Shown piece after piece: positions 55,035 through 63,379 of a DNA stretch of 64,000 nucleotides. The notes beneath the pieces were generated by a model. It saw only the letters and a list, made by a program, of their open reading frames with translations, was not told where the DNA came from and made no database searches. A program made the position numbers and the translations under genes. The stretch spans positions 1 through 64,000 of the forward strand of contig JALOOL010000001.1 of assembly GCA_025454425.1 (NCBI GenBank). The letters run 5' to 3'. Each line of letters starts with the position of its first letter. Positions within the stretch are counted from its first letter, which is position 1. This DNA is from Hydrococcus sp. Prado102. Its GTDB lineage: Bacteria > Cyanobacteriota > Cyanobacteriia > Cyanobacteriales > Microcystaceae.

Positions 55035-55192
55035 AGACATATTCCTGTTGCTACACAAGCAATAGAAGTACCTCCTTTTATATAATTAATATGATTCGAC
55101 TCAAGATCGGAAAGTTCTTGTAAATAGCTTTCGTCATCACTAAATAGTTCGGAACCTGTAAAATAGAGATCTGAAATCGCAATATTAGCCAT
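54992..55192 (-). CDS. Double-glycine leader peptide 11 (hydrophobic core, GYYSGKHGC end)
   Basis: A 66-residue precursor, the first gene of the array in transcription order. The leader is MANIAISDLYFTGSELFSDD-ESYLQELSDLESNHINYIKGG and the core TSIACVATGICLLAIGYYSG-KHGCI has three Cys. It is the duplicate of leader peptide 10 with a shifted core. Any promoter for the whole array should lie in the 500 bp upstream. Confidence 0.82.
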   Translation of the reverse strand: MANIAISDLYFTGSELFSDDESYLQELSDLESNHINYIKGGTSIACVATGICLLAIGYYSGKHGCI

Positions 55193-55693
55193 TGATTTTT
55201 ATGCGGTTAATCATTTTTTAGTTAGGTAAATTGTTCTCAAAGTTGTTGAAGTAAACCTTCGCTTTGAATCACTCGATACCATGTCTTTATCTTGGCGAAC
55301 AAAAACCCGATTCGTCAATGGCTAAACGCTAGTTTCTCCGACATAATTTTGTAATCTTAGAGCTAAAAAATACGATGCGATCGCCACGTTAAACCCTAAA
55401 AAGCACAGTCGCGATCGCACTTAATAAATTGCTCGTATTGAGTTCGCTATTTACTCAGCTAGCATCAAAGATTCTCTTAAGCAAATTTTAAGGTTGCGAG
55501 TGAATGTTTGTTTGTCAACTTAAAACCTTCAAAGATAAAAACGACTTAATTATCGAGATAGTTATTGATGCGATCGCGTAATTCTTTTTAGTTTCAACGA
55601 TTGCAAAAGCGATCGCAGCTTGAGTTGACAGCAAAATTTAGTGCCATTTTGTCACCAAGTACACTAGAATCGTGACAGAGTTATTGAAGCCTT
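55193..55693. other. Intergenic region upstream of the peptide array and of tacA
   Basis: No gene is visible in 501 bp between the divergent array and the TacA-TacT pair. It holds at least four HIP1-like GCGATCGC or GCGATCGCG sites and long AT-rich tracts. It must contain the promoters of both units; I could not identify a clear -10/-35 for the array. Near 55650, GTGCCATTTTGTCACC is an interrupted palindrome that could be an operator of the TacA regulator, which is inference. Confidence 0.4.
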
Positions 55694-55981
55694 ATGAGCA
55701 AACGACTAAAAAATGATGAGCGAGTCACGGCGAGGATTAGCACATCAGTCAAAGAAACCTTGCAACAAGCGGCTGACTTGTCCGGTGCGACCTTAAATCA
55801 GTTTCTCGTCCAATCTGCCTTAAAGGAAGCGCAAAGAATTTTGGAAGCGGAAAGAACGATTGTTTTATCGCAACAAGATGCAAATAAAATCTTCGCTCTA
55901 ATTGAAAATCCTCCAATTGTTCGAGACAAGCTGAAAGCAGCATTTGAGAAACACGAGCAATTTTTCCGTGAAGATCGTTGA
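55694..55981 (+). CDS. DUF1778 antitoxin, TacA-like
   Basis: A 95-residue ribbon-helix-helix protein. Its N-terminus (RVTARISTSVKETLQQAADL, then SGATLNQFLVQSAL) is the RHH DNA-binding fold of the DUF1778 family, and the C-terminal part (FALIENPPIVRDKLKAAFEK) is the toxin-binding tail. It represses its own operon and neutralises the acetyltransferase toxin. The toxin gene overlaps it by 14 bp. Confidence 0.88.
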   Translation: MSKRLKNDERVTARISTSVKETLQQAADLSGATLNQFLVQSALKEAQRILEAERTIVLSQQDANKIFALIENPPIVRDKLKAAFEKHEQFFREDR

Positions 55982-56483
55982 ATTACTAAAAAAATCTCAC
56001 AATCGCTCTCAATTCGATTGCGGCAATTCTGCACTCAACCAATTTCTTTCTCAGACAGCAAGACAACACATTCAGAAAGGCATTTCTCGGACATGGGTTT
56101 TGATTGATAGTGCCCGTCCCTCCGAGATTATTGGTTTTTTCACTCTAACGCTATGTGAAATCAGAGTGGAAGCACTACCGCCCCAGTGGGCTAAAAAATA
56201 TCCTTCTCAAATCCCTGGGGTAAAACTAGCTCGTTTGGCAGTAGATAAAAACTGGCAACGTCAGGGAATAGGGGAAATCCTGATAGTCGAGGCGATGCAG
56301 CGATCGCAAATAGTAGCAGAAAACGCAGGTGGCATTGGTTTGTTTGTCGATGCTAAAAATGAAGTAGCCCAATCCTATTACTTGCGTTATGGTTTCGAGA
56401 GTCTGGAAAGTTCTCCATTACAAATGTTTCTTCCTTTCCAAACAATTGCAGCACTTTTAAAAAGGCTTCCCGAATCAGAATAA
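55968..56483 (+). CDS. GNAT acetyltransferase toxin, TacT-like
   Basis: A 171-residue GNAT enzyme. TacT-type toxins acetylate aminoacyl-tRNA and block translation. It shows FDCGNSALNQFLSQTARQ near the start and the acetyl-CoA site VKLARLAVDKNWQRQGIGEI, then GLFVDAKNEVAQSYYLRYGF and the tail ESSPLQMFLPFQTI. I start at GTG 55968 inside the antitoxin frame; the open frame upstream is not conserved. It is placed between the peptide array and the exporter genes. Confidence 0.85.
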   Translation: MKIVELLKKSHNRSQFDCGNSALNQFLSQTARQHIQKGISRTWVLIDSARPSEIIGFFTLTLCEIRVEALPPQWAKKYPSQIPGVKLARLAVDKNWQRQGIGEILIVEAMQRSQIVAENAGGIGLFVDAKNEVAQSYYLRYGFESLESSPLQMFLPFQTIAALLKRLPESE

Positions 56484-56875
56484 TAAATCTGTTAATTTGC
56501 TATTTACTCAGTTAATTTTAAGGATTCTCTCAGCAAATTTTAAGGTTGCGATCGCATTTTGCTTTTTACATTCATAGCGGTTTTCGCCCCCTAGCCCCCC
56601 AAAACTGGGGGGAACCTCTCAAAGTCCCCCATGATTGGGGGATGAGAGGGGGCAGAACCTCTAGTCTACCCAACTGAAAATCGCTATCAAAATCTTCAAA
56701 AATGCAACAGACATAATTATCGCGTCCCCGAAAGACTTTTTTAAAACTGTAATCTTTGCTGGAAAAGAAATACAAGCATTTTGTTCCAGCGCGATCGCAA
56801 AAAACTTATCGGTGAATAAATCCAATTCGACACAACCCTCGTATACATACAAAAGGTTTTTAAGGAGTAACTGCG
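56484..56875. other. Intergenic region with left direct repeat
   Basis: No gene. It holds the left copy of a 115-bp repeat (see 56573-56688) and, near 56862, the ribosome site TAAGGAGTAACTGCG used by the TTG start of the next gene. Confidence 0.5.
56573..56688. repeat. Left copy of a 115-bp direct repeat
   Basis: ATAGCGGTTTTCGCCCCCTA, then GCCCCCCAAAACTGGGGGG, and ending CTACCCAACTGAAAATCGCT. It is matched in the same order and direction at 57430-57543, on the other side of the HTH gene. The centre of each copy carries inverted CCCCC/GGGGG pairs, so each copy can fold. Confidence 0.75.
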
Positions 56876-57406
56876 TTGAAAAAGCAAGGTCAATACCTAA
56901 CGTTATTTCAGCGAAAGCTATTGCTAAAAGCACTACAAAGTGAATCTCGTCCCCAATACCGCCAAAGAATAGAGATAATGCTCCTAGCAGACAAAGGATA
57001 CTCAGCGACACAAATATGCAACGAACTAGGGTGCGCTCAAGAAACCGCTCGTTATTGGCTGGAAATGGCGCGTTCTGGCTTAATACATCAGTGGAATCAA
57101 CATAACATCGGTCGCCCCAAGAGAGTGAGTGAAGAGTATTGCGATCGCTTGCACGAGTTAGTCACCCATAGTCCTCGCCAGTATGGTTATTGTTTCGATC
57201 GCTGGACGGCGGGATGTTTGAGCAAACATCTGGCAAAAGAATTTGCCATTGAAGTTAGCGAACGCCATATCAGCAGATTACTAAAAGAAATGGGACTTTC
57301 TACCCGTCAAAAAGTTAATAAGCGAATGGGGATTGCGATTGATGACTTGTCACCTAATCAATCGAACGAACCTTATTATTTTTTGAATTTAATGTCAATT
57401 TCGTAA
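56876..57406 (+). CDS. Helix-turn-helix protein (IS630/homeodomain-like), possible regulator
   Basis: A 176-residue protein. The N-terminal half has an HTH (YSATQICNELGCAQETARYW, then LEMARSGLI) similar to the DNA-binding part of IS630-type transposases. The second half has another HTH-like segment (YGYCFDRWTAGCLSKHLAKE, then FAIEVSERHISRLLKEMGLS). No DDE catalytic domain follows. TTG 56876 has AAGGAG nine bases upstream. It precedes the C39 exporter and may control it; alternatively it is a remnant of an insertion sequence. Confidence 0.65.
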   Translation: MKKQGQYLTLFQRKLLLKALQSESRPQYRQRIEIMLLADKGYSATQICNELGCAQETARYWLEMARSGLIHQWNQHNIGRPKRVSEEYCDRLHELVTHSPRQYGYCFDRWTAGCLSKHLAKEFAIEVSERHISRLLKEMGLSTRQKVNKRMGIAIDDLSPNQSNEPYYFLNLMSIS

Positions 57407-57429
57407 CGATTACCAATCGTTCAGATTTT

Positions 57430-57543
57430 TATAGCGTTTTTGCCCCCCTACCCCCCAATTCTGGAGGGAAAATTCTTAAAGTCCCCCAAGATTGGGGGAT
57501 TTAGGAGGCATACCGATAATCTACTCAACTGAAAATTGTTATT
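57430..57543. repeat. Right copy of the 115-bp direct repeat
   Basis: ATAGCGTTTTTGCCCCCCTA, then CCCCCCAATTCTGGAGGG, AAAGTCCCCCAAGATTGGGG, and ending CTACTCAACTGAAAATTGTT. It corresponds to the left copy at 56573-56688 with roughly one change in five. It ends directly at the exporter's ATG. Confidence 0.75.
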
Positions 57544-60537
57544 ATGGTTGTTTCACATCAAAATTTAAATACGCCTTTAATTCAAGCTTTTGGCGAAGAA
57601 TTCGCTAATTATTCTCAGCTTCTACAAACCCAAGAATTTCCACCAGGTAAACCATTCTGGAATGCAGCAGATGCTAAACCAGGAATTTATCTCGTTCTTT
57701 CAGGTAAAGTAAGATTATTAGATGCAAGCGATCGCCCGATCGTCTCTTTAGATGCTGGAAAGTCTTTTGGAGAGATGACCCTATTTCCCGAAGCATCCTG
57801 TCAACCCTACAGTGCTAGAGCGTCTTTTAAGCTAAAGTTGGGCTATCTTTCAGGAAAAGATTTAGAAACGATCCTGCGCAAACATCCCACTATTCGCGAT
57901 CGCTTTTATCAACGCGCGATCGAGCAAGACTTATTAGTATTGTGCCGTCAAATCGATACACTGCAAGAAGTTTCTTCAGAAGCGATATTACAGATGTTGC
58001 CTCTACTGGAGAAGCAAACATTCCCCACTGGAAAACTATGTTTGTTGCGCCAAGGCGAAGCAATAAATTCATCTGGAGAGAAATTCATAGCGGGTAGATT
58101 TTATCCCAGTCAGTTACTACAAAACGATCCCACAAATGAGACAGAACTTTATTGTCTCAGCGAAGAAAATTGGCAAAAAGCACTCGAATATGTTCCCCAA
58201 TTAGCAAATTTGGTCGAACATAACGCCACTTCTACCATCAATTATCCTCCTGCGGGTAGCGTTACCAAAGAAGTTATCAGATCCCCCGAACCCCTTCCCA
58301 GCAAAGAACCGCCAAAAGCCAAAATCCGCAAAGCTTATTTTCCCAGTCCAAGCATTAGAGTCAATCATGTATGGCAGCGATTTACGCGACGCTACCCTTA
58401 TTTTGAACAACAAAGTGCCTCCGATTGCGGTGCAGCATCGTTAGTCATGGTGGGACGTTATTGGGGGAAACGATTTAGCGTCAATCGCTTGCGAGAACTG
58501 GCAAATGTCGATCGCAGCGGTGCATCATTGCGAGGACTAGCAGAAGCAGCAGAAAGTATCGGTTTCTCCACTCGTCCGGTGAAAGCGGGTTTGAAGAAAC
58601 TAGCAGAACAAAACTTACCTGCGATCGCACACTGGGAAGGCAAGCATTATATAGTAGTGTATGAAATTACAAAAGATCGCGTCATTGTTTGCGATCCTGC
58701 GATCGGACAGCGCAATCTCACTCACGATGAATTTAAAGAAGGATGGACGGGATACACTTTACTGCTACAACCCACCGCCTTACTACAAGATGCGCAAGAA
58801 GAACGCCAACCTTTCTGGCAATTCTTTGAATTAGTAAAACCTCACGGACTCGTTTTATTTGAAGTCTTAATTTCCTCAATCCTGATTCAGATTTTGGGAT
58901 TGGTGACACCCTTATTTACACAACTACTCTTAGATCGCGTCGTCGTTCAACGCAGTAACTTAACCTTAACCGCGATTGGAATAGGAATGTTACTCTTTGG
59001 ACTCTTTCGAGTTGCGATCGTGGGATTGCGACAGTATCTACTGGATCACACCGCACAAAAGGTTGACACGGCATTAATTATCGGATTTATCAGTCACACC
59101 TTTCGCTTACCCCTAAAATACTTTGAATCTCGCTATGTAGGCGACATCATTTCTAGAGTCCAAGAAAACCGTAAAATCCAACGTTTTTTAACCGGAGAAG
59201 CACTTTCAATCTTTCTCGACTTGCTGACAGTGTTTATCTATGTTGGGTTAATGTTCTGGTATAGCTGGCAGATGGCATTACTAACCTTAGTGGTCGTACC
59301 TCCCTTTGCAATACTAACCCTCGTGGCGACTCCCTTTCTCAAACGAATTTCGCGAGAGATTTTTGCAGCCATTACCGTTGAAAGTAGCTATCTCATTCAA
59401 TCTCTTACAGGCATTCGCACTGTTAAATCCATGTCAATCGAACAAAGCGTTCGCTGGCATTGGGAAGAGTTGTTAAGTAAATCTGTAAAAACTAGCTTCG
59501 GCGGACAAGTGATTGGCAATCGCTTGCAAATTTTTAGCGGTGTAATCCAAACGGTTGTAACCACGGGATTGTTATGGTTCGGTGCATGGCAAGTCATTCA
59601 AAATCAACTCACCGTCGGACAATTGGTAGCTTTTAATATGTTGTTGGGCAATGTTATCAGTCCATTTCAACGTTTAACAGTTCTCTGGAACGACTTACAA
59701 GAAGTCTTAATCGCTGTGGAACGAATTAACGATGTTATCGATGCCGAACCCGAAGAAGACTTACACAAACAAGTCCGTCAGTCTTTACCACCCGTTAAAG
59801 GCAATATTCGCTTCGAGCAAGTCACCTTTCGCTACAATCCCGATAGCGATGCCAACACCCTCGAAAACATTAGCTTCGAGGTTAAACCAGGAGAAATGGT
59901 AGCACTGGTAGGGCGTAGCGGTTCTGGGAAAACCACCATTTCTAAACTACTGCTGGGACTATATACGCCAACACAGGGCAAAATTTTAATCGATGGATAT
60001 GAAGTAGAAAGTCTTTCACTGCGATCGCTGCGCCAACAAATCGGAGTCGTCGATCAAGATACCTTTATGTTTGGCGGTACGATTCGAGAAAACATCAGCG
60101 TCGGCTATCCTAGTGCCAGTTTAGATGAAGTCATCGTCGCCGCACAACTCGCAGGCGCACATCAATTCATTCAAGAATTGCCGATGGGATACGAAACCCA
60201 AATGGGAGAAGGCGGCGGCTTACTTTCTGGAGGACAAAGACAGCGAATTGCGATCGCCCGTGCCCTACTAGGAAATCCTCGTATATTAATCCTAGACGAA
60301 GCCACTAGCAGCCTCGATGCCGAATCGGAACGCATCATTCAAAACAATCTCACTACCATTCTGCGCGGTCGCACGACATTTGTAATCGCCCATCGTCTCT
60401 CAACCGTGCGTAACGCCAACAAAATCCTCGTTCTCGACAGAGGCGTACTCATCGAATCGGGTTCTCACGAAGAACTGATGGCAAAACGAGGACATTACTT
60501 CTACCTCAACCAACAACAGCTAACCAGCGTAGGCTAA
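57544..60537 (+). CDS. C39-peptidase ABC exporter with N-terminal cyclic-nucleotide-binding-like domain
   Basis: A 997-residue peptide-processing exporter (PCAT). Residues about 20-130 are a cyclic-nucleotide-binding-like domain (LVLSGKVRLLDASDRPIVSL, SFGEMTLF); a second, degenerate one may follow at 150-230. The C39 peptidase (about 283-410) has its catalytic Cys at about 295 in QQSASDCGAASLVMVGRYWG, the His in HWEGKHYIVVYE and the Asp in VIVCDPAIG. The ABC part has about six spans, then Walker A GRSGSGKTT, signature LSGGQRQRIAIARAL, Walker B ILILDEATSSLD. Members of this family cut leaders after GG and export the cores. It is the likely exporter of the array at 50.5-55.2 kb. Confidence 0.95.
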   Translation: MVVSHQNLNTPLIQAFGEEFANYSQLLQTQEFPPGKPFWNAADAKPGIYLVLSGKVRLLDASDRPIVSLDAGKSFGEMTLFPEASCQPYSARASFKLKLGYLSGKDLETILRKHPTIRDRFYQRAIEQDLLVLCRQIDTLQEVSSEAILQMLPLLEKQTFPTGKLCLLRQGEAINSSGEKFIAGRFYPSQLLQNDPTNETELYCLSEENWQKALEYVPQLANLVEHNATSTINYPPAGSVTKEVIRSPEPLPSKEPPKAKIRKAYFPSPSIRVNHVWQRFTRRYPYFEQQSASDCGAASLVMVGRYWGKRFSVNRLRELANVDRSGASLRGLAEAAESIGFSTRPVKAGLKKLAEQNLPAIAHWEGKHYIVVYEITKDRVIVCDPAIGQRNLTHDEFKEGWTGYTLLLQPTALLQDAQEERQPFWQFFELVKPHGLVLFEVLISSILIQILGLVTPLFTQLLLDRVVVQRSNLTLTAIGIGMLLFGLFRVAIVGLRQYLLDHTAQKVDTALIIGFISHTFRLPLKYFESRYVGDIISRVQENRKIQRFLTGEALSIFLDLLTVFIYVGLMFWYSWQMALLTLVVVPPFAILTLVATPFLKRISREIFAAITVESSYLIQSLTGIRTVKSMSIEQSVRWHWEELLSKSVKTSFGGQVIGNRLQIFSGVIQTVVTTGLLWFGAWQVIQNQLTVGQLVAFNMLLGNVISPFQRLTVLWNDLQEVLIAVERINDVIDAEPEEDLHKQVRQSLPPVKGNIRFEQVTFRYNPDSDANTLENISFEVKPGEMVALVGRSGSGKTTISKLLLGLYTPTQGKILIDGYEVESLSLRSLRQQIGVVDQDTFMFGGTIRENISVGYPSASLDEVIVAAQLAGAHQFIQELPMGYETQMGEGGGLLSGGQRQRIAIARALLGNPRILILDEATSSLDAESERIIQNNLTTILRGRTTFVIAHRLSTVRNANKILVLDRGVLIESGSHEELMAKRGHYFYLNQQQLTSVG

Positions 60538-60682
60538 AACTTTATAGTTCAAAGTTCAAAGTTCAAAAATCATTATTCTTTACTTGTCCCCCTTGTCTAC
60601 CTTGTCTCCCCTCTCTCTCCTCTCTCTGCGCCTCTGCGTCTCTGCGTGAGATCTAAAAAACCTCGTATAAAGCCAAAAGACC

Positions 60683-62245
60683 ATGCCAAACCTCCCCGAC
60701 ACCCAACTCAAATCCATCCCAGAAACAACCGACTACGACATTGTAGAACCGACTCCCGAACCTTCCCCAACCGACGAACTAATCCTTCCTAGCGTACAGC
60801 CAACGCGAACCGAGGATCGCGATTGGTCGCATTCCGCCCAAGACTTACTCGATGGACTGCCTCGCGTCTGGACGAGGGGATTATTGTATATGTTAATTGG
60901 ATTTGCCGCGATCGCGATTCCTTGGGCATCTATCTCAAAAGTAGACGAAACCGGAAGCGCCAGAGGACGATTAGAACCGAAAGGCATGGTCTATCGACTC
61001 GATTCACCCGTTACGGGGGGAGTCGCCCAGATTCGAGTCAAAGAAGGACAAACCGTTAAAGCGGGACAAGTTTTAATTGAGTTAGACTCGGAAATCGTTC
61101 GGACTGACTTGCAACAAGCTGAAGAAAAGCTACAAGGACAAGTCGCTCAATTGTCCCAATTAAATCTCCTCAAAGACCAGTTATTTATAGCACTAGCAAC
61201 TCAACGACAGCAAACGCAAGCACAAGATTTAGAAGTTCAGGCGCAAATCGAACAGACCCAACAAAATCTCAACACCCTCAAAACCTCCTTTTTTCTACAA
61301 AAAGAAGAAAAATTAATACAAGTCAACCAAGCACGAAAAGCGATCGAACACGCTCAAACTACTAGTAGATTAACCGCTCTCAGCGTAGATGTCGCTCAAC
61401 GAGAAGTCGAACGCTTTCAAAAAGCCTTTCAAGAGGGAATTGTCACCCAGGTTAACGCTGTAGAAAAGCAAGAGATCTTGCAAGAAAGACAGAGAACATT
61501 GGCGCAATCGCAAGCTGATATCGAACAAGCACAATTGAGTTTAGCAGAACAAGAAAGCAGCTACCAACGAACGATTCAACAAGCAGAAGCCGATATCGAA
61601 CAAGAAAAGTTGCGTCTCAAAGAAAAAGAAAAGAACTATCAAAGCTGGATTAATTCTGCCAAACTTGCCATTCTCAAAAGCGAAGAAGAATTGAAAAATC
61701 GGGAACGAGAAGTCACGGGACTTAAAGCAGAAATCGCCCAAAGTAGAAGTCAAATTGCTTCGCTCAAACTTCAGTTAGGGCAAAGAATGATAAAAGCGCC
61801 CGTCAATGGTACGGTTTTTGAATTGGCGATCGCGCGTACTGGTGCAGTGGTACAACCCGCCCAAACCATTGCTCAAATTGCCCCAGAAAATACGCCACTC
61901 GTACTGAGGGCACAAATGCCCAGTCAAGAAACGGGTTTTCTGCGTTTAGGAATGCCTGTCAAGCTCAAATTTGATGCTTATCCTTTTCAAGATTTCGGAG
62001 TGGTTGAAGGTCAGCTTACCAAGATTTCTCCAGATTCTAGAATGCAAGAAACGCCTCAAGGACAAATAGAAGTATTTGAAATAGAAGTTACTTTAGATCG
62101 CTCCTACATTCAAACTCAAAATAAACGAGTTACCCTAACCGCAGGACAAACAGCAACAGCAGAAGTTATTATCCGACAGCGCCGCATTATCGATTTTATT
62201 CTCGATCCGCTTAAAAGGTTACAAGAAGGCGGTTTGGAACTTTAA
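60683..62245 (+). CDS. HlyD family membrane fusion protein
   Basis: A 520-residue periplasmic adaptor linking the exporter to an outer-membrane channel. It has one transmembrane segment near residue 75 (LLYMLIGFAAIAIPWASISK), a lipoyl-type half-motif (VTGGVAQIRVKEGQTVKAGQ, then VLIELDSEIVRTDL), a coiled-coil hairpin of over 200 residues rich in Gln/Glu, and the return motif (MIKAPVNGTVFELAIARTGA). The N-terminal 70 residues are acidic and Pro-rich. It lies 145 bp after the exporter, separated by short repeats. Confidence 0.93.
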   Translation: MPNLPDTQLKSIPETTDYDIVEPTPEPSPTDELILPSVQPTRTEDRDWSHSAQDLLDGLPRVWTRGLLYMLIGFAAIAIPWASISKVDETGSARGRLEPKGMVYRLDSPVTGGVAQIRVKEGQTVKAGQVLIELDSEIVRTDLQQAEEKLQGQVAQLSQLNLLKDQLFIALATQRQQTQAQDLEVQAQIEQTQQNLNTLKTSFFLQKEEKLIQVNQARKAIEHAQTTSRLTALSVDVAQREVERFQKAFQEGIVTQVNAVEKQEILQERQRTLAQSQADIEQAQLSLAEQESSYQRTIQQAEADIEQEKLRLKEKEKNYQSWINSAKLAILKSEEELKNREREVTGLKAEIAQSRSQIASLKLQLGQRMIKAPVNGTVFELAIARTGAVVQPAQTIAQIAPENTPLVLRAQMPSQETGFLRLGMPVKLKFDAYPFQDFGVVEGQLTKISPDSRMQETPQGQIEVFEIEVTLDRSYIQTQNKRVTLTAGQTATAEVIIRQRRIIDFILDPLKRLQEGGLEL

Positions 62246-62360
62246 TTAATACCATTTTGCAAAAGTAGCAACCAAACCGAGCTTATTGATGTTGGGTTTC
62301 GTTACTACTACAACTCCTAATTTTCATAATTCATAATTCATCATTCATCATTTCCCAATC

Positions 62361-63104
62361 ATGTTAAAAACGTTTTCAATTTCCCAAGCAGAAATTATTC
62401 ATCAAATTAAACTTTCTTGCCAAGTTCCTATTTTAATTGAAGGAATTATTGCTCGCAAAATTATTGCTTCGACAGCACAAGAATTGGGCATTAAAGTAGA
62501 AACTGATGAACTTCAACAAGCAGCCGATCGCATTCGCTTGCTCAACCGACTCGAAAAATCTGAAGATACTTGGTCGTGGCTGCAAAAACATCATTTGTCG
62601 CTCGATGAATTCGAGGAATCCATCTATGCCAGTACGCTCGCTACTAAACTAGCACAACATTTATTTGGCGATCGCGTCGAACTTTTCTTTGCCGAACGCA
62701 TCCTAGATTATACCCAAGCCGTTCTCTACGAAGTTGTTTTGGATGACGAAGACTTGACAATGGAGTTATTTTATGCACTACAAGAAGAAGAACTCACTTT
62801 TCCTGAAGTTGCCCATCAATACATCCAAGAACCAGAATTGCGGCGGGTTGGAGGCTATCGCGGCACGCTGCGCCGTAGCGAACTCAAACCAGAGATTTCT
62901 GCGGCTGTTTTTGCTGCTAAGCCGCCTCAAATTCTCAAGCCAATTAAGACTTCTAAGGGCATTCATTTAATTCTAGTCGAAGCAATTATTCAACCAACAT
63001 TAGATACTGCCTTGAGTTATAAGATTTTAAACGATCTATTTTCTGCATGGCTCAAGCAACAAATCGCGCAAGTTGAAATCGCGATCGATCTTGTTACATC
63101 GTGA
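62361..63104 (+). CDS. Parvulin-type peptidylprolyl isomerase of the exporter cluster
   Basis: A 247-residue protein of SurA/PpiC type. The N-terminal half is helical (SQAEIIHQIKLSCQVPILIE; ELQQAADRIRLLNRLEKSED). The parvulin domain (about 130-225) contains LTFPEVAHQYIQEPELRRVGGYRGTLRR (split over two parts) and ends PIKTSKGIHLILVEAI, which is the PPIC signature. No signal peptide is seen. Isomerases of this type accompany C39 exporters in cyanobacteria and may chaperone the peptides or the export complex. Confidence 0.8.
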   Translation: MLKTFSISQAEIIHQIKLSCQVPILIEGIIARKIIASTAQELGIKVETDELQQAADRIRLLNRLEKSEDTWSWLQKHHLSLDEFEESIYASTLATKLAQHLFGDRVELFFAERILDYTQAVLYEVVLDDEDLTMELFYALQEEELTFPEVAHQYIQEPELRRVGGYRGTLRRSELKPEISAAVFAAKPPQILKPIKTSKGIHLILVEAIIQPTLDTALSYKILNDLFSAWLKQQIAQVEIAIDLVTS

Positions 63105-63379
63105 CCTCCTTCCAACACCAAGCTACAAGAGCGTCGGCTATGGCGACTGCCAAAGTGAAAAAAATATAGAGAGCGATCGCTCATTACTAGCTTTTCTTGC
63201 CACGATATTTTATGTAAATTGCCGCGCGAGCGATCCTTGCCTAGAGAAACAAAGAGCGCTAAACTAACCAAAATGCTTTTAAAACTAAGTAGCGAATAAG
63301 CGAGTAAATTCTCAAAAAATGAAGATTAGCTTGTCGCTAAATTGTCTCTAACGCTTTAAAAACTAAATACTAAATAACG

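Noticed and set aside
50772-55192. Nif11-type or nitrile-hydratase-type RiPP leaders
   Set aside because: The leader lacks their known sequence patterns and is shorter; only the GG end is common.
56876-57406. Complete insertion sequence
   Set aside because: Only the HTH part is present, no DDE domain follows, and the flanking repeats are direct, not inverted.
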